NCBI GenBank assembly: GCA_036003885.1
Contig: DASYSA010000059.1
Location: forward strand, 1-14,107
Origin: DASYSA01 sp036003885
GTDB taxonomy: Bacteria; Acidobacteriota; Blastocatellia; UBA7656
Reading direction: 5' to 3'
DNA length: 14,107 nt
In this document: one piece after another, positions 1 through 6,318 of the stretch
How the letters are laid out: each line of letters begins with the position of its first letter
Position numbering within the stretch: position 1 is the stretch's first letter
The notes under the pieces: generated by a model
What the model saw: the letters and a program-made list of their open reading frames with translations, nothing else
Told to the model about the DNA's origin: nothing
The model's database searches: none
Translations under genes and position numbers: made by a program

Positions 1-1
1 G

Positions 2-763
2 GGAGCGACTGTCACGATGGTATGCCGGAACCGAGACAAGGGCGAAGCTGCCAGGCGCGACATAGAGGAAAGGATCGGCAGCGTATCGCTCGAGCTAATG
101 GTTGCCGATCTCTCTTCTCAGGCGGAGATACGAAGGCTGGCCGAGGAGTTTCAGAACAAGCACGATCGTCTCGACGTGTTGGTGAACAATGCGGGCGTAT
201 TCGTTCGAAGGCGCTCGGTGACCCAGGACGGGATCGAGACCACCTTCGCCGTCAACCATCTTGCCTATTTCCTGCTGACCAACCTGTTGCTTGATGCCAT
301 CAAGCGAAGCGCGCCCGCGAGGATCGTGAATGTCTCCTCGAGGGCACACACGTCGGCGACCATCAACTTCGACGACCTCCAGGGCGAGCGTCAATACGGG
401 GGTTGGAGCGCGTATTGCCAGTCGAAGCTGGCCAACATTCTGTTCACACGCGAACTGGCGCGAAGGGTTGAAGGCAGCGGCGTGACCGTAAACTGCCTTC
501 ATCCCGGAGTCATCGCAACTGGACTCTTTCGGAACCTGCCGAAGATCCTCCACTTGCCCTTGCGAATCTTCTTGTCGACTCCTGAAAAGGGAGCCGAGAC
601 ATCCGTCTACCTGGCCGCCTCCCCTGAAGTCGAAGGAGTGACCGGCAAGTATTTCGACAAGAAGAGAGCGGTCGCGTCATCGCCGGAGTCACAGAACGCG
701 GAGAACGCGCGGCGGCTTTGGGAAGTGAGCGAACGGCTGACCTCCATGAATTTTGGATTTTAG
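2..763 (+). CDS. Short-chain dehydrogenase/reductase (SDR), 5'-truncated by window edge
   Basis: Rossmann-fold NAD(P)-dependent oxidoreductase, probably cytoplasmic. The substrate cannot be read from sequence, but the retinol-dehydrogenase-like layout is familiar. The frame is open to the window edge and reads GATVTMVCRNRDKGEAAR, which is the second beta strand and cofactor-specificity region of classical SDRs. The true start and the TGxxxGIG glycine motif must therefore lie upstream, and the ATG at 17 is internal. Counting from that ATG: NNAG at 57-60, active-site Asn80 (FAVNH), Ser107/Ser108 (NVSSR), and the YxxxK pair Tyr133/Lys137 (YCQSK), followed by a PG motif in LHPGVIATGL. The catalytic residues are all present. 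The last codons and the stop (NFGF then TAG) lie inside a heptamer repeat array, so the array appears to have supplied the C-terminus. Confidence 0.93.
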   Translation, partial: GATVTMVCRNRDKGEAARRDIEERIGSVSLELMVADLSSQAEIRRLAEEFQNKHDRLDVLVNNAGVFVRRRSVTQDGIETTFAVNHLAYFLLTNLLLDAIKRSAPARIVNVSSRAHTSATINFDDLQGERQYGGWSAYCQSKLANILFTRELARRVEGSGVTVNCLHPGVIATGLFRNLPKILHLPLRIFLSTPEKGAETSVYLAASPEVEGVTGKYFDKKRAVASSPESQNAENARRLWEVSERLTSMNFGF

Positions 764-900
764 ATTTTGGATTTTGGATTGCCGGATCTAGATCCAAGCC
801 TCCGACAATCTAAAACTCAAAATCACGAACCAATCCTCCGGCAATCCAAAATCTAAAATCCAAAATCGGGCGAGTCGGGCGAATCCAAAATTCCATCATG
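749..900. repeat. Heptamer inverted array 1 (unit ATTTTGG)
   Basis: The left arm has 7-bp units at 750-756, 757-763, 764-770 and 771-777 (ATTTTGG, ATTTTAG, ATTTTGG, ATTTTGG), followed by ATTGCCGGA. The right arm is TCCGGCAAT (837-845) followed by units CCAAAAT (846-852), CTAAAAT (853-859) and CCAAAAT (860-866), the reverse complement. A degraded third arm lies at 801-824 in the same orientation as the right arm. A perfect palindrome GGATCTAGATCC is at 784-795. At 883-900 a last AATCCAAAATTCCATCATG-like end mirrors the CATGAATTTTGGATT at the left end. The stop codon of the upstream SDR gene lies in the second unit. The structure could fold as a long hairpin in RNA or a cruciform in DNA. Confidence 0.85.
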
Positions 901-901
901 C

Positions 902-930
902 TTGACATTCACTTCACCCCCCGAAATACT
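902..930 (+). promoter_or_regulatory. Sigma70-like promoter of the aldehyde dehydrogenase gene
   Basis: A perfect -35 hexamer TTGACA (902-907), a 17-nt spacer and a -10 hexamer AATACT (925-930, four of six consensus positions) are seen. Transcription would start near 937, giving a leader of about 37 nt before the ATG at 974. The promoter lies just after the repeat array, so the dehydrogenase is probably transcribed separately from the SDR gene. Confidence 0.65.
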
Positions 931-973
931 CTGTAGTCACACTTCATTTCTCGTAACTCGGAAGGAGATAAGG

Positions 974-2416
974 ATGAGTGTTTCAAAACAAGCCGAACTA
1001 CTGGTCTTCGAAAAACTGTATGTCAACGGCCAGTGGGTGGCCCCCGCAGGCAATGGCACCCTCGACGTCATCAACTCGACGACCGAAGAGGTGATGGGCC
1101 GCATCCCCGAAGGAACCCCCGAAGACATAAACCGCGCGGTCGAGGCCGCCCGGGCCGCGTTCGAGGGATGGTCGACCACCCCGGTACAACAGCGCGCGGA
1201 ACTGCTCACGCGCATGTCCGCAGGTCTGGCGGCTCGCCAGAGCGAGATCGCGGCCATCATCGCAGCCGAAGTGGGAATGACTTTGCCGCTCGCGAACGCG
1301 GTCCAAGCAGGAATGCCGGCAATGGAAATGGGATCTTATGCCAAGCTGCTCACCGAATACTCGTTCGAGGAACAGATCGGGAACTCACTGGTCATTCGCG
1401 AACCTGTGGGCGTGGTCGGTTGCATAACGCCGTGGAACTTCCCTCTTCATCAGGTCGTCGCCAAGGTCGCGGCCGCAATGGCAGCCGGATGTACGATCGT
1501 TCTCAAACCGAGCGAGGTCGCGCCGCTCACAGCCTTCATTCTTGCCGAGATCGCGCACGAAGCCGGCCTGCCGGCGGGCGTTTTCAATCTGGTCAGCGGA
1601 CTCGGGACAGTTGTCGGAGAGGCTCTGGCTTCACATCCAGACGTCGACATGATTTCGTTCACCGGCTCGACTCGCGCCGGTAAACGAGTGTCGGAGTTGG
1701 CCGCACAAACCGTCAAGCGCGTTGCGCTGGAGTTGGGCGGGAAGTCTGCAAACATCATTCTCGATGATGCGGACCTCGAGAAGGCTGTCCAGGGCGGGGT
1801 CGCAAATTGCTACTTTAACTCGGGACAGACCTGTTCGGCCCACACGCGAATGCTGGTTCCTCGAAGCCGCCACGACGAAGCAGTCAAACTCGCGAAGGCC
1901 GCAGCCGAGAGCTTCACGGTCGGCGACCCCCGCGTGGGCAAGGTCAAGCTGGGGCCACTGATCTCCGACGTCCAACGTGAACGCGTGCGCGGCTACATCA
2001 AGAAGGGAATCGAAGAAGGCGCGACTCTTGTGACCGGAGGCGCTGAAGCTCCCGACGGGCTCGAGAGGGGTTATTTCGTCAGGCCGACTGTGTTCGCCAA
2101 TGTGCGAAACGATATGACGATAGCTCGCGAAGAGATCTTCGGCCCGGTGCTGTCGATCATCCCTTACGAAGACGAAGACGACGCGGTCCGGATCGCCAAT
2201 GACACGCCTTACGGGTTGGCTGGAGGAGTGTGGTCTTCAGACCCCGAGCGGGCCAAGCGAGTAGCGCGACGGCTGAGGACCGGCCAGGTGGACATCAACG
2301 GGGGGAGTTTCAATCCTTTCGCTCCCTTCGGCGGCTACAAGCAATCCGGCAATGGCCGTGAGCTGGGAAGGTATGGATTCGAGGAGTTCCTGGAGACAAA
2401 GTCGCTCCAGTTGTGA
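974..2416 (+). CDS. NAD(P)+-dependent aldehyde dehydrogenase
   Basis: Oxidises an aldehyde to the carboxylate with NAD(P)+ in the cytoplasm; the substrate is not predictable. The full-length 480-residue protein is typical of the ALDH superfamily. Visible motifs are TPWNFP with oxyanion Asn155, KPSEVAPL for cofactor binding, FTGSTRAGK, catalytic base Glu253 in ELGGKS, catalytic nucleophile Cys287 in GQTCSA, EEIFGPVL, and the C-terminal NPFAPFGGYKQSGNGRE. The start was chosen at 974 because a strong Shine-Dalgarno AAGGAG (962-967) precedes it by 6 nt. The longer frame beginning at 902 starts inside the -35 hexamer of a good promoter. An SDR upstream and an ALDH here could act on successive alcohol and aldehyde oxidation steps, but that is only an inference from adjacency. 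A heptamer array follows 6 nt after the stop. Confidence 0.95.
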   Translation: MSVSKQAELLVFEKLYVNGQWVAPAGNGTLDVINSTTEEVMGRIPEGTPEDINRAVEAARAAFEGWSTTPVQQRAELLTRMSAGLAARQSEIAAIIAAEVGMTLPLANAVQAGMPAMEMGSYAKLLTEYSFEEQIGNSLVIREPVGVVGCITPWNFPLHQVVAKVAAAMAAGCTIVLKPSEVAPLTAFILAEIAHEAGLPAGVFNLVSGLGTVVGEALASHPDVDMISFTGSTRAGKRVSELAAQTVKRVALELGGKSANIILDDADLEKAVQGGVANCYFNSGQTCSAHTRMLVPRSRHDEAVKLAKAAAESFTVGDPRVGKVKLGPLISDVQRERVRGYIKKGIEEGATLVTGGAEAPDGLERGYFVRPTVFANVRNDMTIAREEIFGPVLSIIPYEDEDDAVRIANDTPYGLAGGVWSSDPERAKRVARRLRTGQVDINGGSFNPFAPFGGYKQSGNGRELGRYGFEEFLETKSLQL

Positions 2417-2422
2417 AAGGAT

Positions 2423-2534
2423 CGTTTCGCGTTCCGCGTTTGTCGTTTCGCGTTTCCTGTAAGGGGGTTGTGGTGACCAGGGCGCCACAATATTGAATGC
2501 GGAACGCGAGACGCGAAACGAGAAACGCGAAACG
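2423..2534. repeat. Heptamer inverted array 2 (unit CGTTTCG)
   Basis: Left arm: five uninterrupted 7-bp units at 2423-2457 (CGTTTCG, CGTTCCG, CGTTTGT, CGTTTCG, CGTTTCC). Right arm: five units of the reverse complement at 2500-2534 (CGGAACG, CGAGACG, CGAAACG, AGAAACG, CGAAACG). The 42-nt loop contains a nested stem, TTGTGGTG (2468-2475) with CGCCACAA (2483-2490), with one G-T pair. The array starts 6 nt after the ALDH stop and ends 21 nt before the next start codon, so it occupies nearly the whole spacer. Confidence 0.88.
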
Positions 2535-2555
2535 AATCACTCCTAAGGTTGAGCA

Positions 2556-2909
2556 ATGAAACGAAATCTGTCCATAGCGCCGCTCATGGTAGTTCTACTT
2601 CTTGGCGCGCAGCTTCCCGCGCTTGGCGACGGCAAGCCGGTTAGTCCCGAAACTTTCCGGGCCTTTCGGGTCTTCTACGACTACGACAAGCAACTCCCAC
2701 TCGATGTCCAGGTCATCGATGAGCAACAGGTTCCTGCTTCGGAAAACGAGCCCGCTCACCGCCGCATAACGCTGTCGTTTATGAACAACCGGGACGAACG
2801 GATCCCGGCTTATGATCTGGATTCCCGCAAGCCGCGTACCCGTTCCCTGCAGTTTTTTCCTGCACGGACTCGGCGGCAACAAGAGCAACGCCGCTCCATT
2901 CGCTGTTGA
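2556..2909 (+). CDS. Secreted alpha/beta hydrolase, N-terminal part (frameshifted gene)
   Basis: This is the first segment of a hydrolase gene whose frame is broken near 2814. It starts with ATG preceded by AAGG at 2544-2547 (8-nt spacing). Residues 1-24 form a Sec signal peptide (MKRN, then a Leu/Val-rich core ending PALG), so the product is exported. The next residues, ending FMNNRDERIPAY, are the pre-catalytic beta strands. From about residue 87 the frame reads DLDSRKPRTRSLQ and a basic tail without family character. The other frame continues directly after PAY with IWIPASRVPVPC and the oxyanion HGLGG motif. Deleting one base at about 2814 would restore a single protein of about 318 residues. 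Either the gene is newly inactivated or the base is a sequencing or assembly error. Confidence 0.7.
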   Translation: MKRNLSIAPLMVVLLLGAQLPALGDGKPVSPETFRAFRVFYDYDKQLPLDVQVIDEQQVPASENEPAHRRITLSFMNNRDERIPAYDLDSRKPRTRSLQFFPARTRRQQEQRRSIRC

Positions 2910-3513
2910 ACTGTTGAAAAAGGGATACGCCACGATGTCGCTGGACGCGGCCTATCACGGCGAACGCGCCGCAGGTAAAAAGCCGATGTACGGGACCACC
3001 TTCCACCGATTGCGTGACGGCTACATGCAAACGGTCGTCGATTACCGTCGGGCCGTGGATTACCTTGAAACGAGAAGCGATATAGACTCCAGGCGAGTGA
3101 CGCTGATCGGCTTGAGCATGGGGGCGATCATCGGCGCGGTACTTGGAGGAGTTGAGACTCGCATCAAGTGCCCGGTGTTGCTGGTGGGCGGAGCTGATCG
3201 CGGAATGATGAGCCGGCTCTCTCAGATTGAAGTGTGGAAGAAGGTTCGGGCTGAGAATCCAAAGCTCGACTTCGATGAAATCTCACGAATCATGGCGCCC
3301 GCGGATGCGCTCAACTTCGTCGACAAGATCTCTCCCCGCCCGGTCCTGATGATTAATGGAACAAAGGACGACATCGTGCCGGTGGAAGCCAACAAGCTGC
3401 TCCATAAGACTGCCCGGGAGCCGAAGAAGATCGTATGGCTCGAATCAGGCCACTCACTGCCTCGCGCCCAGACCCTGCCGATAATTTTCGCGTGGTTTGA
3501 AAAGCACCTCTGA
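2812..3513 (+). CDS. Secreted alpha/beta hydrolase, catalytic part (frameshifted gene)
   Basis: This is the catalytic domain of the same gene, resembling the dienelactone hydrolase and prolyl-oligopeptidase-like branch of the alpha/beta hydrolase fold. Its ATG at 2812 overlaps the upstream frame and has no convincing Shine-Dalgarno sequence, so it is probably not a natural start. Counting from it: HGLGG oxyanion loop at 18-22, nucleophile Ser102 in GLSMG, acid Asp186 in GTKDDIVP, and His214 in ESGHSLP, so the full Ser-Asp-His triad is intact. The reaction is ester, lactone or peptide hydrolysis; the substrate is unknown. The integrity of everything after the frameshift argues for a very recent mutation or a sequence error. 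The stop at 3511-3513 is followed after one base by heptamer array 3. Confidence 0.78.
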   Translation: MIWIPASRVPVPCSFFLHGLGGNKSNAAPFAVELLKKGYATMSLDAAYHGERAAGKKPMYGTTFHRLRDGYMQTVVDYRRAVDYLETRSDIDSRRVTLIGLSMGAIIGAVLGGVETRIKCPVLLVGGADRGMMSRLSQIEVWKKVRAENPKLDFDEISRIMAPADALNFVDKISPRPVLMINGTKDDIVPVEANKLLHKTAREPKKIVWLESGHSLPRAQTLPIIFAWFEKHL

Positions 3514-3514
3514 G

Positions 3515-3573
3515 GAAATGCGAATTTCGAAATGCGAAATGCGGCGAATTTCGCATTTCGAACTTCGCATTTC
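3515..3573. repeat. Heptamer inverted array 3 (unit GCATTTC), between convergent stops
   Basis: The left arm has four 7-bp units (GAAATGC 3515-3521, GAATTTC 3522-3528, GAAATGC 3529-3535, GAAATGC 3536-3542), then a 3-nt centre GGC. The right arm has four units (GAATTTC 3546-3552, GCATTTC 3553-3559, GAACTTC 3560-3566, GCATTTC 3567-3573). It begins 1 nt after the hydrolase stop and ends immediately before the sigma factor stop codon (TAA on the minus strand, 3574-3576). As RNA from either strand it would form a hairpin with arms of about 28 nt, so it may act as a bidirectional terminator, although there is no classical U-tract. Confidence 0.9.
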
Positions 3574-4176
3574 TTACTCATTCTCGTCGGTCTTCTTTAT
3601 CTGGTGATAGAGCCAGGCCTTGGCCAGCTTCCAGTCGCGCAGCACAGTGTTGACCGAAACCTGGAGAACCTCCGCTGTCTCTTCCACGCTCAAGCCGCCG
3701 AAGTATCGCATCTCGACTACGCGGCTCTTACGTTCATCAAATTCGGCCAGAAGTGTCAACGCTTCATCGAGGGCGACAAGGCCGTCAGCCCGCTCGTCGG
3801 TGACGCCGATAGCCTCCTCGAGCGACACTTTTCGAGCGCCGCCTCCACGTTTCGCTCGATGATGGCCCTTCGCATGATCGACCAGGATGCGACGCATCAT
3901 TTGCGCGGCTACGCCGAAAAAATGCGCGCGGTTCTGCCAATGTACGCTACGTTGATCCACCAGACGCAGGTACGCTTCGTTTACCAGCGCCGTTGGTTGA
4001 AGTGTATGATCGATACGCTCGCGCCTGAGATACCGGCTTGCGAGGTTGCGCAACTCGGCATAGACCATCGGCATCAACTGATCCAGAGCTACCGGGTCGC
4101 CGTTGCTCCAGTCTATCAATAACCGGGTTACGTCTTCTCGTTCGGGTGCACTCATCCCGCCACCGCTACTTTCCAT
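3574..4176 (-). CDS. ECF-type RNA polymerase sigma factor (TIGR02999/Sigma70_ECF-like)
   Basis: A transcription initiation factor of about 200 residues. Region 2 runs from DVTRLLIDWSNGDPVALD through LMPMVYAELRNLASRYLRRE. It is followed by the family hallmark QPTALVNEAYLRL, then NRAHFFGVAAQMMRRILVDHA. Region 4 carries the helix-turn-helix FGGLSVEETAEVLQVSVNTV followed by RDWKLAKAWL. This family is common in Acidobacteria and Planctomycetes, often beside Ser/Thr kinase genes; no kinase or anti-sigma factor is seen here. The start is taken as ATG at 4176 because the extended -10 promoter at 4214-4222 lies upstream of it. The longest open frame (from 4287) would begin upstream of that promoter. 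A second ATG at 4155 (MSAPEREDV) is also plausible, and neither has a strong Shine-Dalgarno. It is convergent with the hydrolase and divergent from the Gly/Met-rich protein gene. Confidence 0.92.
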   Translation of the reverse strand: MESSGGGMSAPEREDVTRLLIDWSNGDPVALDQLMPMVYAELRNLASRYLRRERIDHTLQPTALVNEAYLRLVDQRSVHWQNRAHFFGVAAQMMRRILVDHAKGHHRAKRGGGARKVSLEEAIGVTDERADGLVALDEALTLLAEFDERKSRVVEMRYFGGLSVEETAEVLQVSVNTVLRDWKLAKAWLYHQIKKTDENE

Positions 4177-4213
4177 CTTAACGTTTCCCAGGCTTGCCGC
4201 CAGACTGGCAAAG

Positions 4214-4222
4214 AGTATACCA
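4214..4222 (-). promoter_or_regulatory. Candidate extended -10 promoter of the sigma factor gene
   Basis: On the minus strand the sequence reads TGG followed by TATACT, an extended -10 element (TGn plus a hexamer matching five of six positions). No good -35 box is seen 17 nt upstream, which fits extended -10 promoters. The predicted start point near 4207 gives a leader of about 30 nt to the ATG at 4176. Confidence 0.5.
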
Positions 4223-4547
4223 CGCCAACGCTGCCTGCCGGGTTCCCGGGTTCGCGCCGGCTGGCTTGTCCCTGGGACCGGACACAAGCCTCAATTTCGG
4301 AAATATTCAATGGTGTATGGCTTGAAAAAGCGGCTCTTTGACCAGTGTGAGAGTTTTTTCAAAACTTTGTCGCGTTAGTTAATGGGTGCAGAAAGCGAGC
4401 ACGCCTATGAGATCGAGTCGGCCAGAAGGGCCGGGACAGCGGCGTGGGAATGCTTTCAGCACGTATGAGACTCACCGGCAAAGAGGATGCACGGGATCGG
4501 ACACGTTCATTCATCCTGCCGATCTTTGTTTTGCCCTATCAACCACC
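4223..4547. other. Divergent intergenic region between the sigma factor and the Gly/Met-rich protein gene
   Basis: No gene is supported here. The stretch holds a small perfect inverted repeat GTCCC-T-GGGAC (4268-4278). A second inverted repeat, AGTTTT-TTC-AAAACT (4352-4366), is directly followed by TTGTCGCGTTAGTTAATGGG. No convincing sigma70 promoter for the plus-strand gene was found; TTGACC at 4338-4343 has only a poor -10 partner (AAAACT). The plus-strand gene may therefore use an alternative sigma factor, possibly the one encoded next door, but this is only an inference. Confidence 0.5.
4352..4366. promoter_or_regulatory. Operator-like inverted repeat upstream of the Gly/Met-rich protein gene
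   Basis: Perfect 6-bp inverted repeat AGTTTT / AAAACT around TTC, followed by TTGTCGCG. It could be a regulator site or part of an ECF promoter. There is no independent support beyond symmetry and position. Confidence 0.25.
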
Positions 4548-4554
4548 GAGGAGG
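4548..4554 (+). promoter_or_regulatory. Shine-Dalgarno deciding the start of the Gly/Met-rich protein
   Basis: GAGGAGG lies 4 nt before the ATG at 4559. The longer open frame from 4487 has no such site and would bury the signal peptide, so 4559 is preferred. Confidence 0.75.
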
Positions 4555-4558
4555 CGCT

Positions 4559-6190
4559 ATGAATAAGACCGTTCTGAAATCCTTCTGCTTGCTCAGCATG
4601 TCGCTGTTGGCGGCATCGGCTGCTTTGGCTGACACTAAATCACGCACCAAGAACACGGCCTCGGGCCGGTCGTATGAAACCACAACCTACATCAAGGGTG
4701 CCCGCCAACGAACCGAACAAAACGTGGGGATGGGCCTGGCGATGATCAATCAGTGTGACCTCAAACGTATGATCCAGTTGAACGACAAAGCCAGGACGTA
4801 CCTGGTGATCTCTACCGACCCGCAGAATTCTCCAAAAGCTCCGGCCACGCCCGAGCAGCCAACCGCCAAAACCCAGAAGCCGGGGGAGGGGAAAAAAGGG
4901 GGGATCGTTACCTATACAACGACCGTGACTGACACCGGCGAACGCAAGCAGATTCTTGGACTGACCGCACGCCACATCAAGAGCTCGCTTACAGTTGAGT
5001 CGACTCCCGAAGCATGTAACCAGTCGAAGCTAAAGATCGAGACCGACGGCTGGTATGTGGATTTCAAAGATAGCCTCTATTGCCCTTCGGACGGTTCGGA
5101 GGGTGCAAAGCACGAGTCGACCAAGGCTGAGTGCGAAGACGAAGTGCGCTACAAGACTGTGGGTGAGGCGAAGCTCCTCGGTTATCCCGTGCTTCAGACC
5201 GTCACGTCCTACCAGGATGATGGCAGGACCAATACATCAACCACCGAAGTATTGGAGCTCGCAACCAAGCCGTTGGACGCCAAGCTGTTCGACATTCCAG
5301 CCGGATACACAGAGGCGAAGAACTATCAGGAACTCATGGGGATCGGAGCCGGTGGCGTTCCCTCTATGGCCGGGATCAACGCTTCGATACCTGGCATGCC
5401 GGGTCAAGCGGGCGCCGACCCGACCGAAGACCTGGTTCAACTCAAGATCGAGCCGAAGCACTCAGGCGTCATCCGCGTCGGCGTGACTGCGATTAACAAT
5501 AAGACCGACCGGCCCGCGCCCCGAAATGTGGTTCGCGAACAGTTAATCAGCGCGATCAACTCGGGGAACATCGAGGCCGTTCCGATCTACGCAAAAACGA
5601 GCAGTGACATAGACGCTGAAGCGAAACAGACCAATTGCGATTTCGTTCTTTACACGGAGATCGCCACGCTCAAGCAATCAGGCGGAGGAGGGATGCTCGG
5701 CAAAATGACCAAGGCGGCAGGCGTAAATCCGCTGAAAGACAAGTTCGAGTCAAAAGTAGAATACAAGCTCTACCCTGCAGGCGGCGCTTCGGCAATCTTA
5801 TCGTCGTCGGCCACCGCCAAGGCCGGCGGAGGGATCAGCGTGAGCTCGGCGCTCCAGATGGGTATGGGCGTCGCGATGCTGGGGTTCAATCCGATGGGTG
5901 CGATGGGTGGCATGCCGGGCATGGGCGGAATGGGAATGGGAATGGGAATGATGGGAGGTGGCCCGATGGGTCTCCTGATGCGGGGCGGCGGAGCTGGCCT
6001 CGGAGGCTTTGGGATGAACTTCGGTATGAACATGGCTATGGGCGGCATGAGCGGCATGGGCGGCATGGGCGCAGGCTTCGGCCCCGGCTCAGGAATGGGG
6101 CAGGGTTTGGCCAAAGAAGAGAATGCGGCGCTCGCCTCGGCCATCGAACTGGAGGCCAAGGCTGTCGTGGCCGCGACTCAGAAGAAGTAG
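4559..6190 (+). CDS. Secreted protein of unknown function with Gly/Met-rich segment
   Basis: 543 residues. Residues 1-24 are a Sec signal peptide ending in AALA before Asp25. Residues 25-100 (YETTTYIKGARQRTEQ, INQCDLKRMIQLNDKARTYL) resemble the start of LolA/DUF4412-like periplasmic or outer-membrane-associated domains, by eye only. A Pro/Lys-rich linker follows. Next come a segment with three cysteines (about 145-190) and a conserved-looking LGYPVLQTVTSY/DAKLFDIPAGY stretch. A second domain (about 300-420) reads SGVIRVGVTAINNK, NCDFVLYTEI and FESKVEYKLY. Residues 434-516 are almost only Gly and Met (about 22 Met), followed by a short helical tail rich in Ala, Glu and Lys. No catalytic motif was recognised. 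The Met-rich segment could bind soft metals such as copper or form a flexible tether; both are guesses. A clear terminator follows. Confidence 0.85.
   Translation: MNKTVLKSFCLLSMSLLAASAALADTKSRTKNTASGRSYETTTYIKGARQRTEQNVGMGLAMINQCDLKRMIQLNDKARTYLVISTDPQNSPKAPATPEQPTAKTQKPGEGKKGGIVTYTTTVTDTGERKQILGLTARHIKSSLTVESTPEACNQSKLKIETDGWYVDFKDSLYCPSDGSEGAKHESTKAECEDEVRYKTVGEAKLLGYPVLQTVTSYQDDGRTNTSTTEVLELATKPLDAKLFDIPAGYTEAKNYQELMGIGAGGVPSMAGINASIPGMPGQAGADPTEDLVQLKIEPKHSGVIRVGVTAINNKTDRPAPRNVVREQLISAINSGNIEAVPIYAKTSSDIDAEAKQTNCDFVLYTEIATLKQSGGGGMLGKMTKAAGVNPLKDKFESKVEYKLYPAGGASAILSSSATAKAGGGISVSSALQMGMGVAMLGFNPMGAMGGMPGMGGMGMGMGMMGGGPMGLLMRGGGAGLGGFGMNFGMNMAMGGMSGMGGMGAGFGPGSGMGQGLAKEENAALASAIELEAKAVVAATQKK
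5858..6103 (+). repeat. Low-complexity Gly/Met-coding tract with GGAATG tandem units
   Basis: The DNA coding for the Gly/Met segment is made of GGCATG, GGAATG and GGGATG-like hexamers. Four perfect tandem GGAATG copies are at 5927-5950. Such a tract can expand or contract by slippage in multiples of six bases without breaking the frame. Confidence 0.7.
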
Positions 6191-6254
6191 TCGGTTTCTT
6201 GAGCCAAAGGAAGACTAGCAAGAGGACTTCTGGACGTGAGGGGAGCAGTAACTC

Positions 6255-6285
6255 AAAAGGGCCAGCTTTCACGCCGGCCCTTTTT
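6255..6285 (+). terminator. Rho-independent terminator after the Gly/Met-rich protein gene
   Basis: The stem AAAAGGGCC (6255-6263) pairs with GGCCCTTTT (6276-6284) and the hairpin ends in a run of T to 6285. It sits 64 nt after the stop codon and before the convergent small-protein gene. The A-run on the left arm would also allow it to work on the minus strand. Confidence 0.85.
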
Positions 6286-6318
6286 ACGCAACCTCATCGC
6301 GACTCTTCACGGATCGCT

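Noticed and set aside
1033..1683. Alternative-frame plus-strand open frame rich in Arg and Gly
   Set aside because: It lies wholly within the aldehyde dehydrogenase, whose motifs are complete in the main frame.
2335..2556. Small minus-strand open frames over the heptamer arrays (peptides such as FRVSRFA)
   Set aside because: Period-7 peptide repeats are the direct translation of period-7 DNA and no start site is convincing.
2812..2814. ATG at 2812 as the true start of an independent hydrolase gene
   Set aside because: There is no Shine-Dalgarno. The product would lack an export signal and the first strands, while the overlapping upstream frame supplies exactly these parts.
749..3573. CRISPR array from the short repeats
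   Set aside because: Units are 7 bp, contiguous, inverted and without spacers; no cas gene is present.
3532..4122. Plus-strand open frame (196 codons) opposite the sigma factor
   Set aside because: It starts inside heptamer array 3 and runs antisense to a clear ECF sigma factor.
4177..4287. N-terminal extension of the sigma factor (longest open frame)
   Set aside because: The extension is Arg/Pro-rich, unlike the family, and begins upstream of the likely promoter at 4214-4222.
5770..6159. Minus-strand Pro/Ile/Met-rich open frame
   Set aside because: It is the antisense translation of the Gly/Met repeat; the composition is an artefact of the repeat.
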